Assembly: GCF_002257645.1 (NCBI RefSeq)
Contig: NZ_NQMO01000001.1
Location: 434,001 to 498,000 of the forward strand
Length of the DNA stretch: 64,000 bases
Direction: 5' to 3'
Origin: Paenibacillus sp. XY044
GTDB lineage: Bacteria > Bacillota > Bacilli > Paenibacillales > Paenibacillaceae
Both the position numbers and the translations under genes were made by a program. Below are positions 26,665-34,707 of this stretch, one piece after another (within the stretch, counting starts at the first letter, position 1; each line of letters opens with the position of its first letter). A model generated the notes under the pieces. The model did not search any database and was not told the DNA's origin. It saw only the letters and a program-made list of their open reading frames with translations.

Positions 26665-27534
26665 ATGGAGAAAGGTACCGATCAGGAACTGTCGTACGGT
26701 TCAGACTATCATTATATTCCCGCTACGTCGGCGGCGAGCGGGGAGGGCGTGGAGGTTCGCCCGGACGTATACAGCTATACGGTGCAGATTGTAAATATTG
26801 TACTGGCTGGTGCCCCGGAGGCGGAATCGTTCGTATTGATCGATGCAGGGATGCCGGGTTCCGCGGACGAAATCATCCGCGTGGTGGAAGACAGGTTCGG
26901 GTCCGGCAGCCGCCCGGAGGCGATCATTTTAACCCATGCCCATTTTGATCACGTCGGCGCGCTGATCGAATTGGTGAAGCACTGGGAAGTTCCGGTATAT
27001 GCCCATAAGCTCGAGCTGCCCTACTTGACCGGACAGGAGAGCTATCCGAAGCCTGACCCGACAGTGGAAGGGGGGATGCTCGCCAAGCTGTCCTTTGCGT
27101 TTCCGAACGAGCCGGTCAATTTGGGATCATGGGTCAAAACGCTGCCGGATGACGGAAGCGTGCCAGGCTTACCGGATTACCACTGGATCCATACGCCGGG
27201 ACATTCTCCGGGGCATATTTCCTTGTTCCGGGAGCGGGACCGGACCTTGATCGCCGGGGACGCTTTTACGACCGTCCGGCAGGATGAGCTCTACAAAGTG
27301 CTGACCCAGAAAGTGGAAATTAGCGGACCGCCGCGGTATTTCACGCCGGACTGGTTTGCGGCTTGGCAGTCGGTCAAACGGCTGGAAGCCCTGCATCCGG
27401 ACGCCGCCGTCACCGGGCACGGAACTCCCGTATTCGGCGAGCTGCTGGAGGCGGGATTGAAGAGGCTGGCGGAACAATTCGACAGCTTGGCCATCCCGGA
27501 TCACGGAACCTACGTGAAACGTTACGAACAATAA
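26665..27534 (+). CDS. Metallo-beta-lactamase-fold hydrolase
   Basis: A 289-residue MBL-fold enzyme. Metal motif THAHFDHVGAL (H-x-H-x-D-H) at about residues 93-103, downstream histidine in HTPGHSPGHISLF, aspartate in IAGDAF, and TGHGTP near the end, the full two-metal set. General hydrolase; the substrate is unknown. AAAAGAGG lies before ATG 26665; an ATG 21 bases earlier has no site. It lies about 40 bases after the MFS gene and may share its transcript, which would link it to handling of the same compound. Confidence 0.87.
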   Translation: MEKGTDQELSYGSDYHYIPATSAASGEGVEVRPDVYSYTVQIVNIVLAGAPEAESFVLIDAGMPGSADEIIRVVEDRFGSGSRPEAIILTHAHFDHVGALIELVKHWEVPVYAHKLELPYLTGQESYPKPDPTVEGGMLAKLSFAFPNEPVNLGSWVKTLPDDGSVPGLPDYHWIHTPGHSPGHISLFRERDRTLIAGDAFTTVRQDELYKVLTQKVEISGPPRYFTPDWFAAWQSVKRLEALHPDAAVTGHGTPVFGELLEAGLKRLAEQFDSLAIPDHGTYVKRYEQ

Positions 27535-27552
27535 TCACAGCTCAGAACGATC

Positions 27553-27592
27553 AGCCGTACAACGGGGCAAGACTCCCGGAATACGGCTTTTT
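27553..27592 (+). terminator. Terminator of the MBL-fold gene
   Basis: AGCCGTA (27553-27559) with TACGGCT (27582-27588) plus an inner GGG/CCC pairing, followed by five T. Confidence 0.8.
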
Positions 27593-27633
27593 CTCAAAAT
27601 ACAACGTTTGCTGAAAGGAAGTGAATCGCACTC

Positions 27634-28116
27634 TTGTCCGTAAAATTGGTTACATGGTATGCCGTGCTGGTGCTGCTGTGCGTACTTCTCGTTTTTCTCG
27701 TCGATCTGACGACCTTTCGTTTCAATGGAAGGGGGATTTCCGGTAACGGCAACCCCGGACTGCTGTTTTTGTTTCCGGCCTGGACCGCCGCACTGATGCT
27801 GATGATCGCGACTTTTATTATGGCTGTTAAATATTTTGACGATCTCAGCGACCATATCGTGAAGAAGGCTTACCGGTTCTGGTTACCGCTCATTTCCCTA
27901 CTAGCTCTGCTCCTGTCCGTTTATTTACAGTTCCGCAAGATCATGCAGTGGCTGGATACCTACCACCAGATGATGGAGAAGTTTGGCTCTCCGCTTTTCC
28001 TTGGAGCTCTGAATCCCTATACCAATTCACTCTATTATAATGCCCATATTTTGTTGTTTTGCGTATCGGCGGCCATGCTATGCGGATGGTGGGTCGTGAA
28101 AAGACGTCCGTACTAA
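27634..28116 (+). CDS. Four-segment integral membrane protein of unknown function
   Basis: A 160-residue protein with four hydrophobic segments (about residues 5-24, 48-68, 83-101, 134-152) and few polar loops. I do not recognise the family. The start is TTG, with GAAAGGAAGTG 11 bases before, so the exact start is uncertain. Codon use and GC content match the neighbouring chromosome. No operon partner: a terminator lies upstream and a promoter-like stretch follows. Confidence 0.6.
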   Translation: MSVKLVTWYAVLVLLCVLLVFLVDLTTFRFNGRGISGNGNPGLLFLFPAWTAALMLMIATFIMAVKYFDDLSDHIVKKAYRFWLPLISLLALLLSVYLQFRKIMQWLDTYHQMMEKFGSPLFLGALNPYTNSLYYNAHILLFCVSAAMLCGWWVVKRRPY

Positions 28117-28126
28117 ACTTTCAGCA

Positions 28127-28165
28127 TGACGGGGCGGATAAGGCGTGCTACAATAACATGTTGTA
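28127..28165 (+). promoter_or_regulatory. Promoter with overlapping palindrome before the EamA gene
   Basis: TACAAT at 28149-28154 as -10 with a weak ATGACG-like -35 about 17 bases upstream. The -10 is the left half of an inverted repeat TACAA-7 nt-TTGTA (28149-28153, 28161-28165), so a regulator bound there would cover the promoter. Confidence 0.45.
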
Positions 28166-28196
28166 ACGCATCATATGAGAGTTGAAAGGAACATCC

Positions 28197-29123
28197 ATGA
28201 GAAAAACATCCGCACCTCTACCTACATTCATTCCACTGCTAATCGGCATTACGGCAATATCGTTCTCATCCATCTTTGTGAAATGGTCGTCTGCGCCTGC
28301 ATCGGTGCAGGGCATGTACCGGCTGTTGTTCACGGCGATTCTGATGCTCCCCTTCCTGAAGCCGTATTGGAAGGAATTAAGAGCCCTTTCCATAAAAAAT
28401 TGGCTGCTCCTTGGGACTTCCGGCTTTTTTCTCGCGCTTCATTTCCTGCTCTGGATGGGGTCGCTCAAGCTGACGAGCGTCTCCAGCTCTACGATTATTC
28501 TAGCGCTTGAACCGGTTTTTATCGTGATCGGGGCATATTTCTTTTACAAGGAAAAAACGTCGGCTGTGGCCATTTCGGGCATGGTGGTCGCCATCGCCGG
28601 TGCCGTTCTGATCGGACTTGGCGATATTGGCGTTTCCCGCGACAATCTGATTGGCGATTGGCTGTCCGTCCTGGGGACGCTCGCAGTGTCGGTGCACATG
28701 CTGATCGGGCAAAAAATGGTCGCCCGCGTCTCTTCGTTTGTGTACAGCTTTGTCGTGTTTCTTTCGGCAGCGGCCGTGTTTGCCGTATATAACGCAGCAA
28801 CCGGCGTGTCTTTTACGGCATATCCGGGACGGGACTGGGGGATTTTCCTGCTGCTGGCTGTCGTACCGACGGTTTTCGGCCATCTGCTGTTTAACTGGCT
28901 GCTGCAGTACGTACCCGCATCGACGATCTCGATGAGCATCCTGGGCGAACCGGTTGGCGCGAGCCTGCTCGCCTTCCTGATTCTCGGTGAAGCGATCACA
29001 CTGTTCCAATTGGCGGGCGGCCTGCTGGCGATTGCTGGCCTGATCGTGTTTCTGAACGCCGGAAAGTTTAAAGCCCGGCCCAAAAGCGATATTCCCGCCG
29101 AACCTGCCCATCCGGCCCCATGA
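28197..29123 (+). CDS. EamA/DMT-family permease
   Basis: A 308-residue drug/metabolite transporter with ten membrane segments in two EamA repeats (about residues 9-135 and 148-290). The WMGSLKLTSVSSSTIILALEP segment (helix 3-4 region) and ASTISMSILGEPVGASLLAF in the second repeat are typical. Usually an exporter of amino acids or metabolites; the substrate is unknown. ATG 28197 follows GAAAGGAAC; the frame opens slightly earlier at a TTG that overlaps this site. Confidence 0.87.
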   Translation: MRKTSAPLPTFIPLLIGITAISFSSIFVKWSSAPASVQGMYRLLFTAILMLPFLKPYWKELRALSIKNWLLLGTSGFFLALHFLLWMGSLKLTSVSSSTIILALEPVFIVIGAYFFYKEKTSAVAISGMVVAIAGAVLIGLGDIGVSRDNLIGDWLSVLGTLAVSVHMLIGQKMVARVSSFVYSFVVFLSAAAVFAVYNAATGVSFTAYPGRDWGIFLLLAVVPTVFGHLLFNWLLQYVPASTISMSILGEPVGASLLAFLILGEAITLFQLAGGLLAIAGLIVFLNAGKFKARPKSDIPAEPAHPAP

Positions 29124-29138
29124 TTTTGCCAATAGCGA

Positions 29139-29173
29139 AGCTGCTCCGACCTGAAGTCGGGACGGCTTTTTTT
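29139..29173 (+). terminator. Terminator of the EamA gene
   Basis: AGCTGCTCCGAC (29139-29150), loop CTGAA, GTCGGGACGGCT (29156-29167), then a T run to 29173; one mismatch in the stem. Confidence 0.9.
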
Positions 29174-29204
29174 GTGCTTGATTTGTTCAAGGTAAGAAAA
29201 TTAA

Positions 29205-29219
29205 TAGTAATTATTACGA
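29205..29219. promoter_or_regulatory. Zur box 1
   Basis: TAGTAATTATTACGA differs from the Bacillus-type Zur site TCGTAATNATTACGA at one base. Confidence 0.75.
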
Positions 29220-29260
29220 TTTGCTTGCCAGCCAAGATGTTTTATGGTTTAATCAGTAAA

Positions 29261-29275
29261 GTGTAATAATTACGA
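29261..29275. promoter_or_regulatory. Zur box 2
   Basis: GTGTAATAATTACGA matches the Zur site except for the two outer left bases. It starts 56 bases after box 1. Confidence 0.6.
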
Positions 29276-29464
29276 TTAAGCAACCATAGACTGTACAGAG
29301 TCAAAATTTACACTTTTGATCCCGTAAAGTCATTGACGGCATTTCACGGAGAAAGATCAAGTTCGGGGACAGTTTGCTTGCGATCACAGAAATGTTCAGC
29401 CCCACTGTAAACCAGTGAATTCCATGATCTACAGGAAGGCGAAAAAATTTTTGTCTAAAATTAA
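29276..29464. other. Unexplained stretch between Zur boxes, no gene supported
   Basis: About 190 bases of mixed composition between Zur boxes 2 and 3. A minus-strand open frame of 85 codons crosses it and box 3, but it has no ribosome binding site or recognisable family and overlaps znuC. No hairpin with a T run is seen. It could be a remnant of inserted DNA that separated the Zur boxes. Confidence 0.4.
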
Positions 29465-29479
29465 TCGTAATCATTACGA
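29465..29479. promoter_or_regulatory. Zur box 3, next to znuC
   Basis: TCGTAATCATTACGA, a perfect match to the Zur palindrome, 57 bases before the znuC start. Zinc-bound Zur would repress the operon from here. Confidence 0.88.
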
Positions 29480-29535
29480 ATATACACAACGGGGATTCGA
29501 ATGGATCCCGCGATGATGCGGAAGGAGAAACCAGG

Positions 29536-30243
29536 ATGAATATCGCAGCAATGAACAATGTCGTATACGGCTATGATGGGGTGCCCGTCATACATAACGT
29601 CTCGCTTCGCATTGAATCCGGCGAGTTTATCGCGGTCAGCGGGCCGAATGGCGCAGCCAAGTCGACACTGCTGAAGCTGCTGCTCGGCTTGTATAAGCCG
29701 TGGAGCGGGGAGGTCAGTTACGCCCCGGATTTTAACCGGAAGGCCATCGGGTATTTGCCGCAGCAGGCGGCCTCGTTCAACAGCGGATTTCCGAGCAAAG
29801 TGATCGAGCTGGTCCGTTCCGGTTGCTATCCGAAGCTCGGATTGTTCCGCCGCTTTGGGAAGGAGCAGCATGTGCTCGTAGAACGGAGCCTCCGGCGGGC
29901 GGGAATGTGGGAATTCCGCAACCGGAAGATCGGCGGGTTGTCCGGCGGTCAGAAGCAGAAGGCGTGCATCGCCCGCGTGATGGCCCAGCAACCCGAGCTG
30001 GTCGTTCTGGACGAGCCGGTGACCGGAATGGACGCGGGAAGCAGGATGCAATTTTACCAATGGATGAGGGATTATGTATCGGCGGATGCCAGACGGACCG
30101 TGCTCATGGTGACGCACGGTCTGGATGAAGCCCGTCCCTATTTGGACCGGGTCATCCGGCTGGAAGGAAAGGAGGAGGACTGCCAATGCTTCACTTCGAA
30201 TTCATGCAGCGCGCCTTTTGGGCAGGAGGTCTTATTGCATTGA
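29536..30243 (+). CDS. znuC: Zinc ABC transporter ATPase
   Basis: A 235-residue ABC ATPase of the ZnuC/AdcC type that powers zinc uptake. Signature LSGGQKQKACIARVMA, Walker B LVVLDEPVTGMD and the switch histidine in MVTHGLDEA are intact. Odd: Walker A reads GPNGAAKST, with alanine in place of the glycine before the lysine (codon GCC). I recall related Firmicute ZnuC proteins with a non-glycine here, so this may be a family trait and not a defect. First gene of znuC-znuB-znuA-cobW, downstream of three Zur boxes; its 3' end overlaps znuB by 58 bases. Confidence 0.92.
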   Translation: MNIAAMNNVVYGYDGVPVIHNVSLRIESGEFIAVSGPNGAAKSTLLKLLLGLYKPWSGEVSYAPDFNRKAIGYLPQQAASFNSGFPSKVIELVRSGCYPKLGLFRRFGKEQHVLVERSLRRAGMWEFRNRKIGGLSGGQKQKACIARVMAQQPELVVLDEPVTGMDAGSRMQFYQWMRDYVSADARRTVLMVTHGLDEARPYLDRVIRLEGKEEDCQCFTSNSCSAPFGQEVLLH

Positions 30244-31082
30244 TCGCCCCGATTCTGGGCGTGTTTCTCGTCCTGCGGCGGCAGTCGCTGATGGCCGACA
30301 CCCTGTCGCATGTATCCATGGCTGGAGTTGCCCTTGGCAGTGTCCTGCATATGAGCCCTGTATTGGCAGGATTTCTGTTCGCGGTGATTGGCGGGATTGC
30401 GATTGAACAGCTCAGGAGGTCCTACCGTGCATACAGCGAGGTTCCGGTCGCGATCATCATGACGTCCGGACTGGCGCTGGCGATGGTGCTGATGAGCATG
30501 AAGAGCAACTTGAGCAAAAGCTTCAGCAGTTACCTGTTCGGCTCGATCGTGGCCGTTAATCCGCTGCAGCTTGTAATCATCGCCGCGGTGACGGCGGGAG
30601 GGCTGATCTTCTTCGCTGTCCTCCGGCGCCACCTCTATACGCTGACATTCGATGAGGAGACGGCTGCCGTGGGCGGCGTACAGGTCAAGCTGCTGACGTT
30701 CGCATTCGCGGTCATGTCGGGACTGATCGTGGCTGCGGCGATGCCCATCGTCGGCGTCCTGCTGGTGTCGGCGCTGATCGTATTGCCTTCCGCATTTGCG
30801 CTGCGCTTTGCCGGCGGCTTTCTGCAGGCCTGCATCCTGGCGGTCTGTGCCGGCCTGACCGGCGTGTTCGGCGGCCTGACGGCTTCCTATTACACGGATA
30901 CTCCGCCCGGAGGTACGATCGCGCTGACGCTGCTCCTGATCCTTCTTGCGGGCATTGCCGTCCAGAAGGTCGGCCAGCGCCGCAGAAAACGCCATTTGGG
31001 AGAAGCGGCAACGGCCGTCCCGTCAGCATCCAAGCAGGTGATGAGCACATCATATCAAGAAGAGGAGACAAACGTATCATGA
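30186..31082 (+). CDS. znuB: Zinc ABC transporter permease
   Basis: A 298-residue ABC-3 family permease with about eight membrane segments; LVLRRQSLMADTLSHVSMAG near the N-terminus is the family contact region for the ATPase. The ATG has GGAGGACTGCC upstream and lies inside the end of znuC. Known role: the channel for zinc delivered by ZnuA. The final hydrophilic tail (about residues 265-298) is basic and then acidic. The stop overlaps znuA by 4 bases. Confidence 0.93.
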   Translation: MLHFEFMQRAFWAGGLIALIAPILGVFLVLRRQSLMADTLSHVSMAGVALGSVLHMSPVLAGFLFAVIGGIAIEQLRRSYRAYSEVPVAIIMTSGLALAMVLMSMKSNLSKSFSSYLFGSIVAVNPLQLVIIAAVTAGGLIFFAVLRRHLYTLTFDEETAAVGGVQVKLLTFAFAVMSGLIVAAAMPIVGVLLVSALIVLPSAFALRFAGGFLQACILAVCAGLTGVFGGLTASYYTDTPPGGTIALTLLLILLAGIAVQKVGQRRRKRHLGEAATAVPSASKQVMSTSYQEEETNVS

Positions 31083-32122
31083 ATAAAAAAACACCATTTC
31101 TATCTGCACTTATCGTAAGTTCCATGATCCTGGTCCTGGCCGGATGCGGATCGGCAGCGAAGAATGATAGCGCGGAGCCGGCTGCGGCCACCGAGGCCGG
31201 CAAGGACAAACTCAAAATCGAAACGAGCTTCTATCCGATGTATGAATTTACCCGCCAGGTCGCCGGCGATTTGGCGGACGTGCATCTGCTCGTTCCTGCA
31301 GGCACCGAGCCTCACGACTGGGAACCGACGCCGAAGGATATGGCGGCGATCGAGCAGGCGGACATGCTGGTCTATAATGGAGCCGGCTTGGAAAGCTGGG
31401 TGGATCAGGTGGTTTCCGGCTCGGACAGCAAGGGGATGACGGCGGTTGAAGCGAGCAAAGGGCTGGAGCTGATACCGGGAACGGAAGAAGAAGACCATGA
31501 TCATGACCATGACGCTGCAGAAGGAGACGCGCATGCGACTGAAGCGGTCACCGGACATGAGGAGGAGCACGACCACGATCATGAACATGATCACGGTGCT
31601 TTCGATCCCCATGTCTGGCTGTCGCCGAAGCTTGCTATCGGAGAAGTCCGCACGATCGAAGCCGCGCTGTCCGCAAAGGCGCCGGAGCACAAGGCACAGT
31701 TTGAAGAGAATGCCGCTGCGTACATAGCCAAGCTGCAGCAGCTGGACGAGCAGTACACGAAAGAGTTGTCGGATACGAAGCGTAAGGATTTTATTACGCA
31801 GCACGCGGCTTTCGGCTATCTGGCTCATACGTATGGTCTGACGCAGGTACCGATTGCCGGTCTCTCCCCGGAGCAAGAACCGTCCGCGCAGGCGATGGCA
31901 GAGGTCGTAAAGTTTGCCCAGGCTCATCAGGTGAAGACGATTTTCTTTGAGACGCTGGTTTCCTCCAGCGTGGCGGATACGATCGCAAAAGAGGTGGGAG
32001 CGGAGTCGGCCGTGCTGAATCCGATCGAAGGGCTTACTCCTGAAGATGAGGCCAAAAATCTCGATTATCTTCAAATTATGCAGGCAAACTTAACGGCGCT
32101 GGTCAAGGCGCTGAATGAATAA
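31079..32122 (+). CDS. znuA: Zinc-binding lipoprotein of the ABC importer
   Basis: A 347-residue ZnuA/AdcA substrate-binding lipoprotein. Lipobox LAGC after a 22-residue signal peptide; first metal ligand in [13 protein letters not shown]; a His/Asp/Glu-rich loop of about 55 residues (near 138-178, with repeated HDHDHD) just before DPHVWLSP; later histidines in [11 protein letters not shown]. The His-rich loop is a zinc trap typical of zinc-specific members and separates it from manganese binders. Overlaps znuB and is followed 25 bases later by the CobW-type gene. Confidence 0.95.
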   Translation: MNKKTPFLSALIVSSMILVLAGCGSAAKNDSAEPAAATEAGKDKLKIETSFYPMYEFTRQVAGDLADVHLLVPAGTEPHDWEPTPKDMAAIEQADMLVYNGAGLESWVDQVVSGSDSKGMTAVEASKGLELIPGTEEEDHDHDHDAAEGDAHATEAVTGHEEEHDHDHEHDHGAFDPHVWLSPKLAIGEVRTIEAALSAKAPEHKAQFEENAAAYIAKLQQLDEQYTKELSDTKRKDFITQHAAFGYLAHTYGLTQVPIAGLSPEQEPSAQAMAEVVKFAQAHQVKTIFFETLVSSSVADTIAKEVGAESAVLNPIEGLTPEDEAKNLDYLQIMQANLTALVKALNE

Positions 32123-32147
32123 TTTCATCTCAGGAGGAACTGCCCTT

Positions 32148-32477
32148 ATGAACCAACCATCCGTCATTCCGGTCACCGTTTTGAGCGGTTATCTGGGATC
32201 TGGCAAAACGACGGTTTTAAACCATGTGCTGAACAACCGCGAAGGCGTCAAAGTCGCCGTCATCGTGAACGACATGAGTGAAATTAACGTGGATGCAAGG
32301 CTCGTCCAATCGGAGACTTCCTTGTCCCGCACGGACGAGAAGCTGGTCGAAATGTCCAACGGCTGCATCTGCTGCACCCTGCGGGACGACCTGCTGCAGG
32401 AAGTCCGCAAGCTGGCGGAGGAACGGAGATTTGACTACATTCTGATCGAATCGACAGGCATCTCCGAGCCGATATAA
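32148..32477 (+). pseudogene. CobW/YciC-type zinc GTPase, cut by the prophage
   Basis: Only the first 109 residues of a COG0523 GTPase that is normally near 400. Present: Walker [10 protein letters not shown] (residues 14-22), the metal motif CICC (73-76) and the switch region up to ESTGISEPI; then an immediate stop in AT-rich DNA. AGGAGGAAC precedes ATG 32148. Known relatives (B. subtilis YciC) are Zur-regulated and are thought to deliver zinc under starvation; here the gene ends the znu operon. The missing C-terminal three quarters should lie beyond the far end of the prophage. Confidence 0.9.
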
Positions 32478-32485
32478 TCATTATA
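32466..32485. other. Left prophage attachment junction (approximate)
   Basis: Host-like coding ends at about 32473, after the conserved GISEP codons, and AT-rich non-coding DNA starts at once (TATAATCATTATAG). The core sequence cannot be fixed without the other junction. No integrase gene lies near this end. Confidence 0.7.
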
Positions 32486-32524
32486 GAATAAAAAATATAC
32501 GCTTAATCCTTGCTGAAATGTGAT

Positions 32525-32564
32525 AAAAAAAGCCCCTCAAAAGGAGTTATCCTTAAGAGGGGCT
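32525..32564 (-). terminator. Terminator of the late operon at the prophage edge
   Basis: AGCCCCTCTTAAGGA/TCCTTTTGAGGGGCT on the minus strand (32550-32564 with 32531-32545), 4-nt loop, followed by a T run of six or more. It closes the lysis cassette before the host junction. Confidence 0.95.
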
Positions 32565-32569
32565 ACTTG

Positions 32570-32956
32570 TTATTTATCGGAAACATTTAGTGCTTCACTA
32601 ATTATAATATTGATCAATTGTTGCTCTTGAATGCTCGGTTTTACACCGTATTTCTCCAGAATGCTATCGATAACTTTTGATGAAAGAGTCATTTTATCAT
32701 CTTTTGATTGGGTATTGTCTAGTTTATCTACATAATCTACAACTTGACTTGCAACGTGCAGTGCAAATGTAGTTTTGTTCTTATCTAACTTATCGATGTT
32801 TGTGACTTGTACTACAAGTTCTGCAATCTCTAAGGCTTTTTCAACTCCAGCAATTCGTTCCTTTGTTAGCCAGCCTTTTTTCTTGGCAAGGGGAACAACA
32901 AAAAAGCCTGCTACAACCACAACTAGCACGGCGACAATAATATATAGGTCGTTCAT
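32570..32956 (-). CDS. Small phage holin-like protein (LLH type)
   Basis: A 128-residue protein with one N-terminal membrane segment (residues 4-25, YIIVAVLVVVVAGFFVVPLA), a KKKGW turn and a long amphipathic helical part. The pattern matches the phage_holin_6_1/LLH holin group. Known role: membrane lesion or endolysin release at the end of the lytic cycle. ATG 32956 has AAAGGA 8 bases before; an ATG three codons earlier is also open. Last gene of the late operon. Confidence 0.75.
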   Translation of the reverse strand: MNDLYIIVAVLVVVVAGFFVVPLAKKKGWLTKERIAGVEKALEIAELVVQVTNIDKLDKNKTTFALHVASQVVDYVDKLDNTQSKDDKMTLSSKVIDSILEKYGVKPSIQEQQLINIIISEALNVSDK

Positions 32957-32984
32957 TAGTACCATCCTTTATTGAATATGTATT

Positions 32985-33917
32985 TTACTTATCAAACAAA
33001 CCGGTACGATCAAGAACAGTTACTGCCTGGTAGAATGCTTCGCTCTTTCCATTGGTAGTATCAATCACTTTGTTACCGTTTTTATCTTTCATGCAAGATA
33101 ACTTATCGACTACTCCTTGTGCATAAGCAGGAACATCCATACTTAGTTTAGATTGAAGCTTAAGGATTAGACTCCCTTGCTCCATAATTGTTTGCTTCAG
33201 GACGTCTTTGCTTTTAGTCAGACTCTCAACTTGAGCACACAAGTTATCAAATGCTAATCTTTCTTCTTTAGTCATTGGTTCATCATCCTTTACATTAGTA
33301 GATGGCTTTTTAAGCCGAGCAAGTTCAGCTTTAATTTGGGGGATGAAATTCTTATTAGCTGCAGCAATAGTATTACCATCTTCGAAGAAGGCTGTGCCAG
33401 GGCACGTCTTGCTTGACATACCGGGAATAAAATCTGGTAATCTTGTACCATTTTTAGCTGTATACCAGGCGTGATAAACGATATGGTCAGTATTGATTGG
33501 AATATTAAACTTCTCCGCTAAACAAGCATAAAAGTGTATTACAGTATTCTTCTGTTCATCTGACATCTTATCTCCGCCAACATCAAAGTTTCCCACGATC
33601 TCAGTACACAGCATGTTTGTATTTGCTCCAGCAATACCAGCTGGGGTTACATTCAAGCCGCGTCCTAAACTGTACGCAATTTGTCCTGTATCCAGTATAG
33701 TGAAATTTTGTCCGATGTCATTCCACCCTTGGGATAGATGACTGTTTCTCATCCCCTCTAAACATTTGAACGGATCTTGATTCTTCCTTGTTGTGTAGTT
33801 TGGGAGGTATGTATGATGTACTTGTAGATGAGTGATTTTACGGGTAACATTTTGTTTTTTCAGCCAATCCCTAAACTCATCGCGTTCCAGTAGGAGGAAG
33901 TTACCTTTTTGTTGCAT
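32985..33917 (-). CDS. Phage endolysin, N-acetylmuramoyl-L-alanine amidase
   Basis: A 310-residue amidase. Amidase_2/PGRP-like catalytic domain at about residues 25-185, with zinc histidines in LQVHHTYLP, IVYHAWY and a cysteine ligand in SSKTCPGT. It cuts the bond between muramic acid and the peptide stem. The C-terminal 110 residues are helical and coiled-coil-like, with no known wall-binding repeats. No signal peptide, so release depends on a holin. AAAGGAGTAAAT precedes the ATG. Flanked by two holin-like genes. Confidence 0.9.
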   Translation of the reverse strand: MQQKGNFLLLERDEFRDWLKKQNVTRKITHLQVHHTYLPNYTTRKNQDPFKCLEGMRNSHLSQGWNDIGQNFTILDTGQIAYSLGRGLNVTPAGIAGANTNMLCTEIVGNFDVGGDKMSDEQKNTVIHFYACLAEKFNIPINTDHIVYHAWYTAKNGTRLPDFIPGMSSKTCPGTAFFEDGNTIAAANKNFIPQIKAELARLKKPSTNVKDDEPMTKEERLAFDNLCAQVESLTKSKDVLKQTIMEQGSLILKLQSKLSMDVPAYAQGVVDKLSCMKDKNGNKVIDTTNGKSEAFYQAVTVLDRTGLFDK

Positions 33918-34001
33918 GTTATTTACTCCTTTCTTAGAGAGTAGGGGAGAGTTAATAAGATAACCCTACCCACCACAATTCACTTGTGTTATACTCATAA
34001 G

Positions 34002-34057
34002 TGGGATGATACTTTCTTAAATGCTTCTGCTAGGGGCCTTTTTGAAAATATCATCCC
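34002..34057. repeat. Inverted repeat between holin and endolysin genes
   Basis: GGGATGATA (34003-34011) and TATCATCCC (34049-34057) are perfect 9-base arms 37 bases apart, with further partial pairing inside. There is no clear T run on the minus strand. Possible RNA processing or translational control site. Confidence 0.5.
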
Positions 34058-34058
34058 T

Positions 34059-34502
34059 TTATTTTTGATCTGATTTTTCTTCACTTTTTGTTTTTAATAC
34101 ACTGATTGCTCTTTTGAATTGTTCTGGCATGGGAAGACCTAGCCTGCCATAGTTTTCTGCTAAACTGATAAGCTCATTTGAAATATAGAAATATGTCGCG
34201 CCCACAGCTAAACTCAATGTTCCACTAAGACCAAGAAGTGAATCGATTCTATACAATACTGCAATTACAGTAAACATGAGAACTTTTTTAAATATGCCCA
34301 TAAATCCCTTGTTGGAATTTAATCCCTTAGACTTATCAGATGGACTCTTAAACCCTTCACGGAGGGAGGCTCCAACTCCTGTGAACCAGTCAAGTACAAC
34401 TAAGATTGCCAATAGGGAAAGGGCTTCATTCCAACCACCAAAAGCGTATGTAACAACTACACCAAATGATGCAATCAATCCATTTAAAATTTTGTCATAC
34501 AC
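34059..34502 (-). CDS. Phage holin, phage_holin_4_1 family
   Basis: A 147-residue holin with three or four membrane segments (about residues 6-24, 27-43, 73-90, 96-115). The family signature is LVVLDWFTGVGASLREG followed by SNKGFMGIFKK, and the end is GLPMPEQFKRAI. Known role: forms the lesion that lets the endolysin reach the wall. GTG 34502 is chosen because GGAGGAAGC lies a few bases upstream; the frame also holds a TTG 21 bases earlier that would place the site inside the gene. Confidence 0.87.
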   Translation of the reverse strand: MYDKILNGLIASFGVVVTYAFGGWNEALSLLAILVVLDWFTGVGASLREGFKSPSDKSKGLNSNKGFMGIFKKVLMFTVIAVLYRIDSLLGLSGTLSLAVGATYFYISNELISLAENYGRLGLPMPEQFKRAISVLKTKSEEKSDQK

Positions 34503-34526
34503 CGAAGCTTCCTCCAAAATCAAATT

Positions 34527-34559
34527 AAAAAAGGACTCTCCACAAATGAAGAGCCCTTT
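34527..34559 (-). terminator. Terminator upstream of the second holin
   Basis: On the minus strand AAAGGGCTCT pairs with AGAGTCCTTT (34550-34559, 34530-34539), then a T run. It lies between the small gene at 34708 and the holin ribosome binding site, so it would reduce transcription into the lysis genes. Confidence 0.75.
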
Positions 34560-34596
34560 AAAGTAAAAACCTATTTTTCTATAATTTTGTGAGTTT

Positions 34597-34616
34597 AAAA
34601 CCCTTATAAATAAAGG
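34597..34616. repeat. Copy 1 of a 20-bp repeat
   Basis: AAAACCCTTATAAATAAAGG, identical to 52322-52341. Here the right arm is altered, so the hairpin is weaker than at the other copy. Confidence 0.85.
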
Positions 34617-34707
34617 AGTTTTTAACTCGTTATTCTTAATGAAATGTCCATTTTATTTTTCCCCCAGGCAACATGCATAAAAACTACGCCTTGCGGCGCT
34701 ACGCGGA

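Noticed and set aside
29301..29558. Minus-strand 85-codon frame before znuC
   Set aside because: It overlaps the Zur box and the znuC start, has no ribosome binding site and no recognised family.
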